From positions 310,001-374,000 of the forward strand of contig CAVZDY010000001.1 in the NCBI GenBank assembly GCA_963774195.1: a stretch of DNA of 64,000 nt. The letters are read 5' to 3'. The translations under genes and the position numbers were made by a program. A model generated the notes under the pieces. The model had not been told where the DNA came from. It made no database searches and saw only the letters and a list, made by a program, of their open reading frames with translations. Positions 24,720 to 33,095 of the stretch are shown here, one piece after another. Each line of letters begins with the position of its first letter. Position 1 is the first letter of the stretch. This stretch comes from Roseiarcus sp963774195 (GTDB lineage Bacteria > Pseudomonadota > Alphaproteobacteria > Rhizobiales > Beijerinckiaceae).

Positions 24720-26009
24720 GGCGAGACACCCAAACGGTAGCGGGATTTTGGCGAATCGGCGCCCTTCCCAGTGAACATTGAGGCCGCTGTATAGCCGGAA
24801 CGCACCGCACCTTCGAGTGTCGCAGGCAGACCTGTCTGCGTCCAGTCGCCGGCGAGCGCCACATTCTCCCAGCGGGTGCGGGAAGGCGGACGTTTGGCGT
24901 TCTGCGCCGGCGTCGCAGCGAAGGTTGCCCGCTTTTCCTTAACAATTTGCCAGGGCGGCAGGGCCGCGGGCAGCCCGGTCAGCGCCGCGACTTCGCGCCA
25001 GGAACTCGGCGGCGAGGTCCTCACGCGAACGTTCGAGCAAGCGGTCGGCGCCGCTGATCGTCGTCGACAGCCGGTCGGGATAGGCGAACAGCCACTCCGT
25101 CAGGCTGTTGACGACGCCGAGAATCGCCGGCTGTCCGGGCGGCGGGGCGATGCGAAAATGCGCGTTCACGATCGCCCGGAATTCGTCCGGCGCCGAGATG
25201 TCGGGGAGCAGCTCGCTCGCGCTCCAGGGCGGCACGGCCATCACGACCGCGTCGTCGCGGCCGAGCGCTAGCGTCTCACCCTCGAATTCGAGCGCAGCCG
25301 CGCGCGAGTCGGCGAAAGCCACACCGCGCAGGCGCCGCCCAAATCGCACCGCCGTCCCGCGCGCCTCGAGGAACGCGAGGGCTGGGTCGACGAAAGCGCG
25401 CGACAATCCTTGTGCGGCGATCAGCGGGCGACACGCCCTGCCGCCCGCCCCTAGCGTCTCGCGCAGCATCGCGGCGGCCAGCGCCGCCGAACCCTCCGGC
25501 GGCTCGGTGTTCAGCCCGGCGAGCAAAAGGGGCCGCCACAGCCGATCGTAGAGCGGCCCCTTGCAGGACATCGTCTCGCCGAGCGTCGCTGTTGCAGGCG
25601 CGAAAAATGTGCTGAGCGGAGCGAAATATTCGCGCAGCGCGGTTCCGGGCGCGCGGCGGCTGCGGTCGAACAGCCACCAGGGAATCCGCCCCAGATTGGG
25701 CCGAATGCGCCAGCGCTCGCCGCTAGCAAGATCGGCGAAATCGAACTCTGGAGCGGACGGGACTTGCAGCGCCGTGAGGCCGCCGACGCGGCCGAGATAG
25801 TCGAGCGCGGCGGCGTTGCCGGAAAGCAGCAGGTGATTGCCGTTGTCGATGACGAGGTCGAGCGACTGGTCGAAATAGGAGCGGCACCGCCCGCCCGCGG
25901 CGCGGGCCGCCTCGTGCACGACGACCTTCGCGCCGGCGTCGATCAAGCGCACGGCGGCGCTCAAGCCGGCGACGCCAGCCCCGACGACATGCACTGTGCC
26001 CACGTTCAT
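24716..26009 (-). CDS. hpnE: Squalene-forming FAD oxidoreductase HpnE, frameshifted
   Basis: FAD-dependent amine-oxidase-like enzyme that makes squalene from hydroxysqualene. The N-terminal frame (26009 down to about 25002) starts MNVGTVHVVGAGVAGLSAAV, an FAD-binding Rossmann motif, and is normal to LLERSREDLAAEF. At 25001-25002 the frame shifts by one base; the +1 frame continues WREVAALTGLPAALPPWQI, NVALAGDWTQTGLPATLEGA and stops at 24716, overlapping hpnF by 4 bp. The corrected protein would have about 430 residues, the family length. As read, the FAD-binding C-terminal part is lost. An error in the sequence is likely because the rest is well conserved. Confidence 0.92.
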
Positions 26010-26842
26010 AATAGGCCGTATCGAAGGAACGCGCCGAGAATGCGCAGCCGGCTCGCCTTGGCGCGCCGTCGCGGCGGCGCGAAGCCCTCCGCCAGCATCC
26101 GATCGAGAATCGAGCGATAGACCGCCGCCATCATGCGCGGCGCCTTCACCGCCTGGCGCGGCCCCTTCGCCATCAGAGGCTCGGTCTCATCGAAATGCCA
26201 ACGGGCGCGCTGGCCAACCTCGAGGCAAGCGGCGTTCAGCCGCGGATCGGCCGCCGCGACGAGCGGATCGTCGGTGGCGACGCCCGCGGCGTCGAGCGCC
26301 TCGCGCGGCAGGTAGAGGCGCCCGATCCCGGCGTCCTCATCGATGTCGCGCAGAATGTTGGTGAGTTGGAGCGCGCGGCCGAGGTGATGGGCGAGCGCCT
26401 CGCCGGCTTCTCCGGGGAGACCGAAGATGCGCACCGACGACCGCCCGACCGCGCTCGCGACGCGATCGCAATAGAGGTCGAGCGTCTGCCAGTCGGGCGC
26501 CCGGATGTCCTGCTCCGCGTCCATCGCCATGCCGTCGATCACGGCGTCGAGGTCTTCGCGCTTCAGGCCATAACGACCGACGGCCGCGGCGAGACCGGCG
26601 AGATTCGCCGGGCCGCGCCCCGCGTAGATATCGGCGATGTCGGCGCGCCAACGTTCGAGCTGCGCCATCCGTTGCGATGAGGTCAGCGCGCTGCGTTCGT
26701 CGGCGATGTCGTCGACCGCGCGGCAGAAGGCGTACAGCGCGAACATGGCGTCGCGCTGCTCGCTCGGCAGAATGCGCATCGCCATGTAGAACGAGCTGCC
26801 CGACGCCGGCGCCGCCTGGGCTTCCTGTGTCGCCACGCTCAT
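26006..26842 (-). CDS. hpnD: Presqualene diphosphate synthase HpnD
   Basis: Condenses two farnesyl diphosphates to presqualene diphosphate. The 278-residue protein has both Asp-rich motifs of the squalene/phytoene synthase fold: FCRAVDDIADE near residue 40 and TNILRDIDEDAGIGRLYLP near residue 165. It overlaps hpnC and hpnE by 4 bp each (ATGA), so the three squalene genes are probably translated in equal amounts. Confidence 0.95.
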   Translation of the reverse strand: MSVATQEAQAAPASGSSFYMAMRILPSEQRDAMFALYAFCRAVDDIADERSALTSSQRMAQLERWRADIADIYAGRGPANLAGLAAAVGRYGLKREDLDAVIDGMAMDAEQDIRAPDWQTLDLYCDRVASAVGRSSVRIFGLPGEAGEALAHHLGRALQLTNILRDIDEDAGIGRLYLPREALDAAGVATDDPLVAAADPRLNAACLEVGQRARWHFDETEPLMAKGPRQAVKAPRMMAAVYRSILDRMLAEGFAPPRRRAKASRLRILGAFLRYGLL

Positions 26843-27714
26843 GCCCGGGCCTCCGAAGGGGAGCGAATCGCGCGCAGCAGCCAGCCGAAGAGACCGCGCA
26901 GCACGCCGGCCCCGCCCACCAGGGCGAAGCCGGCCTTGCCGAGATGGACGCGCTCGCTGAGCGGGTCGCGGCTTTCGAGGTCGCGAGCGAGCCGTCGCGC
27001 CAGATTCTCGATCGCGGCGATTTCGAGCGCGAGGCGGAAATCGACGATGCGCGGCGCGAGCGTCGCGCCCTGGCGCGTCAATTTGGACGTGCGCACGGCG
27101 AGATCGCCGAGTGCGGCGCGCAGCGCCGGCGACGCGCGCGGGGCGTCCAGCATCGCGACCGACGCGCCGTGCGCGGCGAGGATATCCTGCGGCAAATAGA
27201 CGCGGTCGAGCTTGCGATAGTCCTCAGCGCAATCCTGGAGATGATTGATCACCTGCAGCGCGGCGCAGATCGCATCGGAGGCTGGCCACAGCGCCTCGCT
27301 CTCGCCATGGACGTCGAGAACGAAGCGGCCGACCGGCATCGCCGAAAGCCGGCAATAGTCGATCAGCTCGCCCCAATTCGCGTAGCGGTTCTTGCGCGCG
27401 TCGAGGCGAAAGGCGTCGATGAGATCGAGCGCGTGACGCGGGCTCAAGCCTCTTTCGGCAAGCGCGATGCGCAGCGGATCGGCGAAGGGATCGGGCGCGC
27501 CGCGCCCGCAGAGCGATTCGGCGAGTTCGTCGAGCAGCGCGAGCTTCCGGTCCGGCGTGAGCGTCGGATGATCGGCGACGTCGTCGGCCGCCCGCACGAA
27601 CCGATAAAAGGTGAGAATGGGCGCGCGGTGCTCAGCGCTCATCAGCCAGGAGGCGACGGGAAAGTTCTCGTCGCGATGGGTTTTGCCGGAGAGCGTCTCC
27701 GTCGCATTGCTCAT
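26839..27714 (-). CDS. hpnC: Hydroxysqualene synthase HpnC
   Basis: Converts presqualene diphosphate to hydroxysqualene. I place the start at ATG 27714 (MSNATETLSGKTHRDENFPV), which overlaps the hpnB stop as ATGA; the frame is open 195 bp further up but that is hpnB coding DNA. The 291-residue protein has the paired motifs VRAADDVADHPTLTP and VINHLQDCAEDYRKLDRVYL. The second motif differs from that of HpnD in the way typical of HpnC. Confidence 0.95.
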   Translation of the reverse strand: MSNATETLSGKTHRDENFPVASWLMSAEHRAPILTFYRFVRAADDVADHPTLTPDRKLALLDELAESLCGRGAPDPFADPLRIALAERGLSPRHALDLIDAFRLDARKNRYANWGELIDYCRLSAMPVGRFVLDVHGESEALWPASDAICAALQVINHLQDCAEDYRKLDRVYLPQDILAAHGASVAMLDAPRASPALRAALGDLAVRTSKLTRQGATLAPRIVDFRLALEIAAIENLARRLARDLESRDPLSERVHLGKAGFALVGGAGVLRGLFGWLLRAIRSPSEARA

Positions 27715-28886
27715 GCGCCGCCCGCCTCTCCCATCGGAGCCTGAAAGCGGCCCTTCCAGTAACCGCCCCGTCCGCGCCAAAACTGCACCGCCGACTGCAC
27801 GGTGAAGACGACATAGGCCGCCGCGATCGCTGGCAGGAAAAAGCCGCTGACCGCCGGGCGTCCGTAGAGCCGCGACATCGGCGCGAGGCTGACCGCCATC
27901 ATCGCCCACGTCAGCGCGCCCATGACTTGCGCGACGCCGCTTGCGGCGAGTGCGAACAGCGGCGGGGCGAGATAGACAAGCGCCATGCCGACGACGACGC
28001 CGACGAGGCGCACCGCCGAATAGCGCAATTCGGCGTACGCCGAACGCGACACCATGCGCGAGAAATCGCCGAAGGTCTCATAGGCGCGCAGGCTCAGCGC
28101 GTCCTCGGTGAGGCCGAGCCAGATCGGCCCCTGCCCTTTCATCAGCGCGCCCAACGCGCAATCGTCGATCAGAGCGCTGCGCACCGCCTCGAGACCTCCC
28201 GCACGCCCAAGCGCCTCTCGCCGCACCAGCATGCAGCCGCCCGCCGCCGCCGCGATTTTGCGCTTGGGGTTGTTCACCCAGGCGAAAGGATAGAGCATTT
28301 GAAAGAAAAAGACGAAGGCCGGCGCCAGCCAGCGCTCGGCGAGGCTTTCGCAACGCAGTTTCACCATCAACGAGGTGAGAACCGCGCGGCGGGCGCTGGC
28401 GATTGCGGCGACGCGGCGCAGCACATGCGGCTCGTAGGCAATGTCGGCGTCGGTGAACAGCACGAATTCCGGCGGCTCGGCGAGCGCGTCGACCTCGGCG
28501 AGGCCGCGCCGCATCGCCGCGAGCTTGCCGGTCCAGCCCTTGGGCGGCCCGCTCCCGGCGACAACGCGCAAGCGCTCTTGCGCCCCCGCCGCTTTCGCCG
28601 CGGCGAGCGCGACCTCGGCCGTGCCGTCGGAACTCTGGTCGTCGATCAGCACGACCGAAAACGCGCCGGGATAGTCCTGGGCCAGCAGCGACCCGACGCT
28701 CTCGGCGATCACATCCGCCTCGTCGCGCGCCGGCACGACCGCAACGACGCTCGGCCAAACGCTCGGGCCGCCGCTCGCCTTTGCTGCGGAGGCGTCACGC
28801 TCGCGGCAAAGCCAGAACCCGCCCCGGCCCAGCAGGAGATAGGCCCAGACGACGAGCGGAACGAAAGATAGCGCCGCAACGATCAT
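27711..28886 (-). CDS. hpnB: Hopanoid-associated glycosyltransferase HpnB
   Basis: GT2-family membrane glycosyltransferase of 391 residues. N-terminal hydrophobic helix (VAALSFVPLVVWAYLLLGRG), then VVAVVPARDEADVIAESVGS, VVLIDDQSSDGTAEVAL, FVLFTDADIAYEP and C-terminal membrane segments (about 290-370). It is a regular member of hpn operons, but its acceptor has not been settled. Overlaps hpnA and hpnC by 4 bp on either side. Confidence 0.93.
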   Translation of the reverse strand: MIVAALSFVPLVVWAYLLLGRGGFWLCRERDASAAKASGGPSVWPSVVAVVPARDEADVIAESVGSLLAQDYPGAFSVVLIDDQSSDGTAEVALAAAKAAGAQERLRVVAGSGPPKGWTGKLAAMRRGLAEVDALAEPPEFVLFTDADIAYEPHVLRRVAAIASARRAVLTSLMVKLRCESLAERWLAPAFVFFFQMLYPFAWVNNPKRKIAAAAGGCMLVRREALGRAGGLEAVRSALIDDCALGALMKGQGPIWLGLTEDALSLRAYETFGDFSRMVSRSAYAELRYSAVRLVGVVVGMALVYLAPPLFALAASGVAQVMGALTWAMMAVSLAPMSRLYGRPAVSGFFLPAIAAAYVVFTVQSAVQFWRGRGGYWKGRFQAPMGEAGGA

Positions 28887-29959
28887 GGCAAACGTCCGTT
28901 GGCGCGAAACCAGGCGATCGCGTCGACGAGCGCTTCCCGGTGGCGCCGCGAGTGATAGCCGAGTTCGCGCCGGGCCTTGGAATCGTCGAAGAACATATAA
29001 TAGCGCGCCATGCGCAGGCCATCGACCGTCACGAAGGGCTCGACGCCGGTGATCCGCGCGACGAACTCGGCCGCATAGGCGAGCGGAAAAATCGCCGTCC
29101 GCGACAAGCGGAAGCGCGGCGGCCGGCGGCCGACGATGGACGCAATATCGGCCAGCATGTCGGCGAGCAGCACGTTCTCGCCGCCGAGAATGTAACGCTC
29201 GCCGATCCGGCCGCGCAGCATGGCCGCGATATGGCCCGCCGCGACGTCGTCGACATGCGCGAGATTGAGCCCCGTATCGACGAAAGCCGGCATCCGCCCC
29301 CGCGCCGCCTCGACAATGATCCGCCCAGTCGGCGTCGGCTTCACGTCACGCGGCCCGATCGGCGTCGAAGGATTGACGATGACCGCGGGCAGTCCATCAC
29401 GGCGGATCATCGTCTCGACGAGACGCTCGGCTGCGACCTTGCTCCGCTTGTAGGCGCCGATCGCCTCTTTTTCGTCGAGCGGATGCTCCTCGGTCGCATA
29501 GCCGCGCTCGACGAGCTTCAAGGTCGCGACGCTGCTCGTGTAGACGATGCGCTCGACGCCCGCGCGCAGCGCCTCCTCCATCACGAGGCGCGTGCCCTCG
29601 ACATTGTTGCGGACGATCTCCTCCGGATCTCTCGCCCAGAGACGGTAGTCCGCCGCGACGTGAAAAAGGGTGCGCACGCCCGTCAGCGCTCTCGCCAGTG
29701 AGGCGCGATCGTTGAGATTGCCTTCGATCAGAGTGTCGGCCGGGTCGAGATTGGTTCGCGGACTCGTCGAACGAACCAGAACGCGCGGCGAAACCCCGCT
29801 CGCGCGCAGGGCGGCGGCGACCGCCGAACCGAGAAATCCGCTCGCGCCGGTGACGAGCGTCGGCGAGATCGCCGACAAATCCATCTGCGCGCCTGCTGCG
29901 GCGCCCGACGATTCGTCCCGCGCGGCGAAAAAGTCCCGCCTGCTATCGGAGTCTTTCAT
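28883..29959 (-). CDS. hpnA: Hopanoid-associated sugar epimerase HpnA
   Basis: NAD(P)-dependent extended short-chain dehydrogenase. The Rossmann motif is LVTGASGFLGSAVAAAL, and the catalytic Tyr/Lys pair is in GAYKRSKVAAERL. The product is 358 residues from ATG 29959; the ATG at 29884 (MDLSAISPTLVTGASG) gives a more usual N-terminus of 333 residues. First gene of the hpnA-G operon; the promoter should lie in the 600-bp gap to hpnM. Substrate in hopanoid synthesis is unproven. Confidence 0.93.
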   Translation of the reverse strand: MKDSDSRRDFFAARDESSGAAAGAQMDLSAISPTLVTGASGFLGSAVAAALRASGVSPRVLVRSTSPRTNLDPADTLIEGNLNDRASLARALTGVRTLFHVAADYRLWARDPEEIVRNNVEGTRLVMEEALRAGVERIVYTSSVATLKLVERGYATEEHPLDEKEAIGAYKRSKVAAERLVETMIRRDGLPAVIVNPSTPIGPRDVKPTPTGRIIVEAARGRMPAFVDTGLNLAHVDDVAAGHIAAMLRGRIGERYILGGENVLLADMLADIASIVGRRPPRFRLSRTAIFPLAYAAEFVARITGVEPFVTVDGLRMARYYMFFDDSKARRELGYHSRRHREALVDAIAWFRANGRLP

Positions 29960-30557
29960 ACCCCCCGTCCCGCACGCCGCCGAATCGCCGCCTCACTTAC
30001 TCCGCTGCGCATCGACAGCGCCTCCAACATCTTCCCGATTGGTCCGCCGTCAAGTCCCCCGCGCGACGCTGCGCCGAAAACGTCACCCCGCCGAGCTCAA
30101 CGCGCGCGCGGCGATAGACTTTGCCTCAGTGGAGAATTAGGATTTCTTCGCCGTCGCGCAAGCAGGCCGAGCCAAATCATACGACGCCCGTCGCAACGCC
30201 TCGCCCATCCGACGATTACTCGAAAAACCATTAGCGTCAGCTGCGCCAATGTGCAAACCCCAAGCAATGCGGCCAACCAGTGGGCTATTCCCGTAGCGCT
30301 GGGCTGGCGCGACTCAAGCGACGATTGTTTTCATCACGCTCCTGCGACATAAGCCTGCCGAGCAGGCCTCTCACGTTTTTTCCGTGACGCCCCGCCGGCG
30401 CGCCCGCTCTGATCGACGGCGGCCGCGAGCGGCGGATCATAGCGCCTATTCTGGGGACGACGCGCCAACGGTCGGGCGACAGCCGAATTCAACCGGAGTG
30501 GAAAACCCGGCGGGACTAGCCCGCCCACGAACGTTCGTCATGAAAGGAAGAAACGGT
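29960..30557. other. Intergenic region between divergent hpnA and hpnM
   Basis: About 600 bp with no credible gene. It should hold the promoters of the hpnA-G operon and of hpnM. I see a hairpin GCCTGC/GCAGGC at 30353-30367 with six T residues shortly after it (forward strand), and GGCGGG/CCCGCC around 30510-30527 just before hpnM. No clear sigma-70 or EcfG pair can be assigned. Confidence 0.4.
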
Positions 30558-31163
30558 ATGCAGCACCACCTCAACCGCCGACACTTTGCTCTCGGGGCGC
30601 TCGGCGCGATCGCCCTGGCGGCGTCCGGCGGGCTTGCCCCGGCGCTCGCGATGGATCCGGCCGCGCAACGCATTGAAACCTACTACGCAAGCCTGCTGCC
30701 CGCGGTCACCGCGGCGAAAGGCCTCGGCGTCGCGGAACGCGCCAAGCGCATTTCGGCGGCGATCATGAGCGCTTTCGACATCGCCGGGATGACCCGGATC
30801 GCGGTCGGCCCCGCATGGACCAAATTCTCCGCCGCCGAGCGAGCCCAGACGATCGACGCGTTCGGCAAGTTCGTCATCGCGGACTATGCAAACCAGCTCG
30901 GCGACTATTCGGGCCAAGCGTACACGGTCCAGCCGAAAGTGGAAAACCGCGACGGCGATCAAATCGTCAAAACGACGCTGGGTTCGACCGAGATCGACTA
31001 TCTCGTCCGCGGCTCCCGCATTCTCGACATCTACGCCAACGGAACGGTGAGCGAGCTTGCGACCCGCCGCGCCGAGTTTGCTTCGATCCTGGCGGCTTCC
31101 GGCGGGGCCCAGGGCCTGGCTCAAGAACTGCGCCAGCGCACCCAGCAATTGCTCGGCGGCTGA
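30558..31163 (+). CDS. hpnM: HpnM, MlaC/Ttg2-like periplasmic lipid-binding protein
   Basis: Periplasmic protein of the MlaC (toluene tolerance, Ttg2) family found in hopanoid loci; expected to carry a lipid between membranes. I favour ATG 30558 (MQHHLNRRHFALGALG), seven bases after AAAGGAAG, over ATG 30540. The N-terminus looks like a Tat signal (RRHFALG then a hydrophobic stretch ending APALA). Family blocks include MTRIAVGPAWTKFSAAERA, FVIADYANQLGDYSGQ and DYLVRGSRILDIYANG. About 201 residues. It faces mlaA across a duplicated region. Confidence 0.88.
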   Translation: MQHHLNRRHFALGALGAIALAASGGLAPALAMDPAAQRIETYYASLLPAVTAAKGLGVAERAKRISAAIMSAFDIAGMTRIAVGPAWTKFSAAERAQTIDAFGKFVIADYANQLGDYSGQAYTVQPKVENRDGDQIVKTTLGSTEIDYLVRGSRILDIYANGTVSELATRRAEFASILAASGGAQGLAQELRQRTQQLLGG

Positions 31164-31263
31164 CGCCTCCGATCAGCGCCTGTCATCCGCGGCGAAATCG
31201 CTGCGGCATGCACACGTTTTCGAACGGGCCGGCGCCTCAGTCGGCTCATCGCCACCAAGGGGT

Positions 31264-31606
31264 AGCCGGCGAAGTATTTGCAGCGAGCCTGCCGTCATAC
31301 GCGGGCTTGACCCGCGTATCCAAGGACGGGGCGGAGGAAGGCTAACGCAGACGTCGCCGCCTGGGCGCCCGGATCAAGTCCGGGCGTGACGGCGACGGAC
31401 CGATGTGTGCATGCCGCAGCGCGAAAGCGGGGGTCCAGACAACCGCCGCAGGACTTCGCCCTTGACTCCTGGATGCCCGCTTGCGCGGGCATGACAGGGC
31501 GCGGGCCGAATGATCCCCTGAAAGTTCGCTAGCTCTACTGCGCCGGCGCTGATGCCGAAGCCGGCGCCGCCGCGGGCTTGTGCAGCTTCTTCGGCTTCGC
31601 CTTCGG
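31264..31606 (-). repeat. Tandem repeat unit B: orphan copy of the mlaA 3' tail plus REP-like DNA
   Basis: A 343-bp direct copy of 31607-31956. At its upper end (about 31535-31610, reverse strand) it encodes APKAKPKKLHKPAAAP and SASAPAQ then stop, exactly the end of MlaA, but with no gene body. The rest contains REP-like palindromes (GTCATACGCGGGCTTGACCC type and CGCCCGGATCAAG/CCGGGCG type) whose translations give the usual spurious peptides. Both unit ends carry AGCCGGCG (31264-31271, 31607-31614). Confidence 0.92.
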
Positions 31607-31956
31607 AGCCGGCGAAGTATTTGCAGCGAGCCTGCCGTCATACGCGGGCTTGACCCGCGTATCCAAGGACGGGACGGAGGAAGGCTGATCGCAGATGTCG
31701 CCGCCTGGGCGCCCGGATCAAGCCCGGGCGTGACGGCGACGGACCGACGTGTGCATGCCGCAGCGCAAAAGCGGGGGTCCAGAGGACCGCCGCAGGACTT
31801 CGCCCTTGAGTCCTGGATGCCCGCTTTCGCGGGCATGACAGGGCGCGGGCCGTATGATCCCGCGAAAGTTGGCTAGCTCTATTGCGCCGGCGCTGAAGCG
31901 GAAGCCGGCGCCGCCGCGGGCTTGTGCAGCTTCTTCGGCTTCGGCTTCGCCTTCGG
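31607..31956 (-). repeat. Tandem repeat unit A overlapping the real mlaA 3' end
   Basis: A 350-bp unit whose upper 78 bp are the last codons of mlaA. It differs from unit B by a 6-bp expansion (KPKPKK instead of KPKK) and scattered substitutions. The word AGCCGGCG recurs at 31957-31964 inside mlaA, so three copies of the same 8-mer mark the unit borders, as expected for a duplication started by microhomology. Confidence 0.92.
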
Positions 31957-32706
31957 AGCCGGCGGGGGAGGCGCGTCGCCGTCGACGATGTCCGCGGGGC
32001 TCTCGACGCTCAATGGCAGGCCCGCCGCCTCCCGCAATTGGGCGCGCCGGTTCTGATAATAGGCCGAACGCAAGAAGCTGTAGAAATCGATCGAGCTGTC
32101 CTGCGCCTGCTTGAGGCGATCGACCTCGCTGACGAAATCCATGCTGCCGACGCCCAAGCTCGCCGGCAAGCCCCAGGTGATGCTGAGCGCCACGCCGACC
32201 GGGTCGGCGACCTGGTCCACCACGAAGCCGAAGGTGTCGCGGGTGGTGGACGGCCCGAGCAGCGGCGACACGAAATAGGGGCCGTCGCCGACGCCCCACA
32301 CGGACATGGTCTCGCCGAAGTCGCCGGTCTGCTTGGGCAAGCCGTTCGCGCTGGCGATGTCAAACAAACCGGCGACGCCAAAGGTGGAATTGAGGATGAA
32401 GCGCCCAAAGGTCGTCGCGCCGGCGGCGAAACGCGCCTGCAAGAGGTCGTTGGCGAAGATGCGAGGCTCGTTCAGGTTCGAGCTGACGTTGCCGAGCCCC
32501 TGACGCAGGAGCGACGGCGTCCCGTGGTAAGCGCTCGCAACCGGGCCGAAGACGGCCTGATTCACGGCCAGCATCTTGCGATTGACGGCTTCGTTGGGAT
32601 CGTTGATCTGCGCCATCGGATCGCGCGGACCGCTGGCGCAGCCAGCCAGAAGCGTAAGACTGAGCGTCGCCAGCCCTAGTAATAGTTGTATTGAGCGCGA
32701 CGCCAT
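31879..32706 (-). CDS. mlaA: MlaA/VacJ family outer-membrane lipoprotein
   Basis: Outer-membrane lipoprotein that removes phospholipids from the outer leaflet. I start at ATG 32706 (MASRSIQLLLGLATLSLTLL), giving 275 residues with lipobox LLAGCASG; an upstream in-frame start at 32886 has no family support. Typical blocks are INDPNEAVNRKMLAVNQAVF, RFILNSTFGVAGLFDIAS, GPYFVSPLLGPSTTRDTFG and VDFYSFLRSAYYQNR-like DFYSFLRSAYYQNRRAQL. The Pro/Lys/Ala-rich tail is the part duplicated downstream. It lies between hpnM (MlaC-like) and hpnN. Confidence 0.93.
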   Translation of the reverse strand: MASRSIQLLLGLATLSLTLLAGCASGPRDPMAQINDPNEAVNRKMLAVNQAVFGPVASAYHGTPSLLRQGLGNVSSNLNEPRIFANDLLQARFAAGATTFGRFILNSTFGVAGLFDIASANGLPKQTGDFGETMSVWGVGDGPYFVSPLLGPSTTRDTFGFVVDQVADPVGVALSITWGLPASLGVGSMDFVSEVDRLKQAQDSSIDFYSFLRSAYYQNRRAQLREAAGLPLSVESPADIVDGDAPPPPAPKAKPKPKKLHKPAAAPASASAPAQ

Positions 32707-33095
32707 CGACCACCGACCGAGCTGATGAGATTGCAAAATTGCAACAGTAAAACCGCCCTGCGAGCGCAAGGCGCTGGTTTCGCCGTTGTGATTCGGGATT
32801 CGTCCAGCCCCACAACGACATGTATCCCCGGGCGCGTTCACGAGCAATCCAATCAAGCGACATTGTGGCGATATGCCGTAGGCCATAGCGGTCCACCGTC
32901 ACAGCGGCCAACGTCTTCGCCGCGCGCCGAGACGCGCGATTTGCTCGATTTTTCAATCCGCGATGGAGCCTTGTTGCATTTTCGCCACAGCGGCCCTTAT
33001 TCGGCCACGACGCTGGCTCTTGACCGGAACCGCCGGGGGCGTCCAAAAGACCGCTTCCCAATGACCACCCGTCGAGACGCAATGACGAGCTCCAG
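32707..33095. other. Intergenic region between divergent mlaA and hpnN
   Basis: About 390 bp with no credible gene. Two palindromic TTGCAA hexamers separated by two bases lie at 32731-32744, 25 bp upstream of mlaA, and could be an operator. The rest has no clear promoter pair; hpnN starts at ATG 33096 after AGCTCCAG, a weak ribosome-binding site. Confidence 0.4.

Noticed and set aside
24716..25024. Separate 102-codon gene between hpnF and hpnE
   Set aside because: It is the C-terminal part of hpnE in the shifted frame.
31342..31836. Reverse-strand ORF of 164 codons with PAKAGIQ, GLDPGAQ and PRKRASR peptides
   Set aside because: These peptides are the usual translations of REP-like palindromes; the ORF only spans the tandem repeat.
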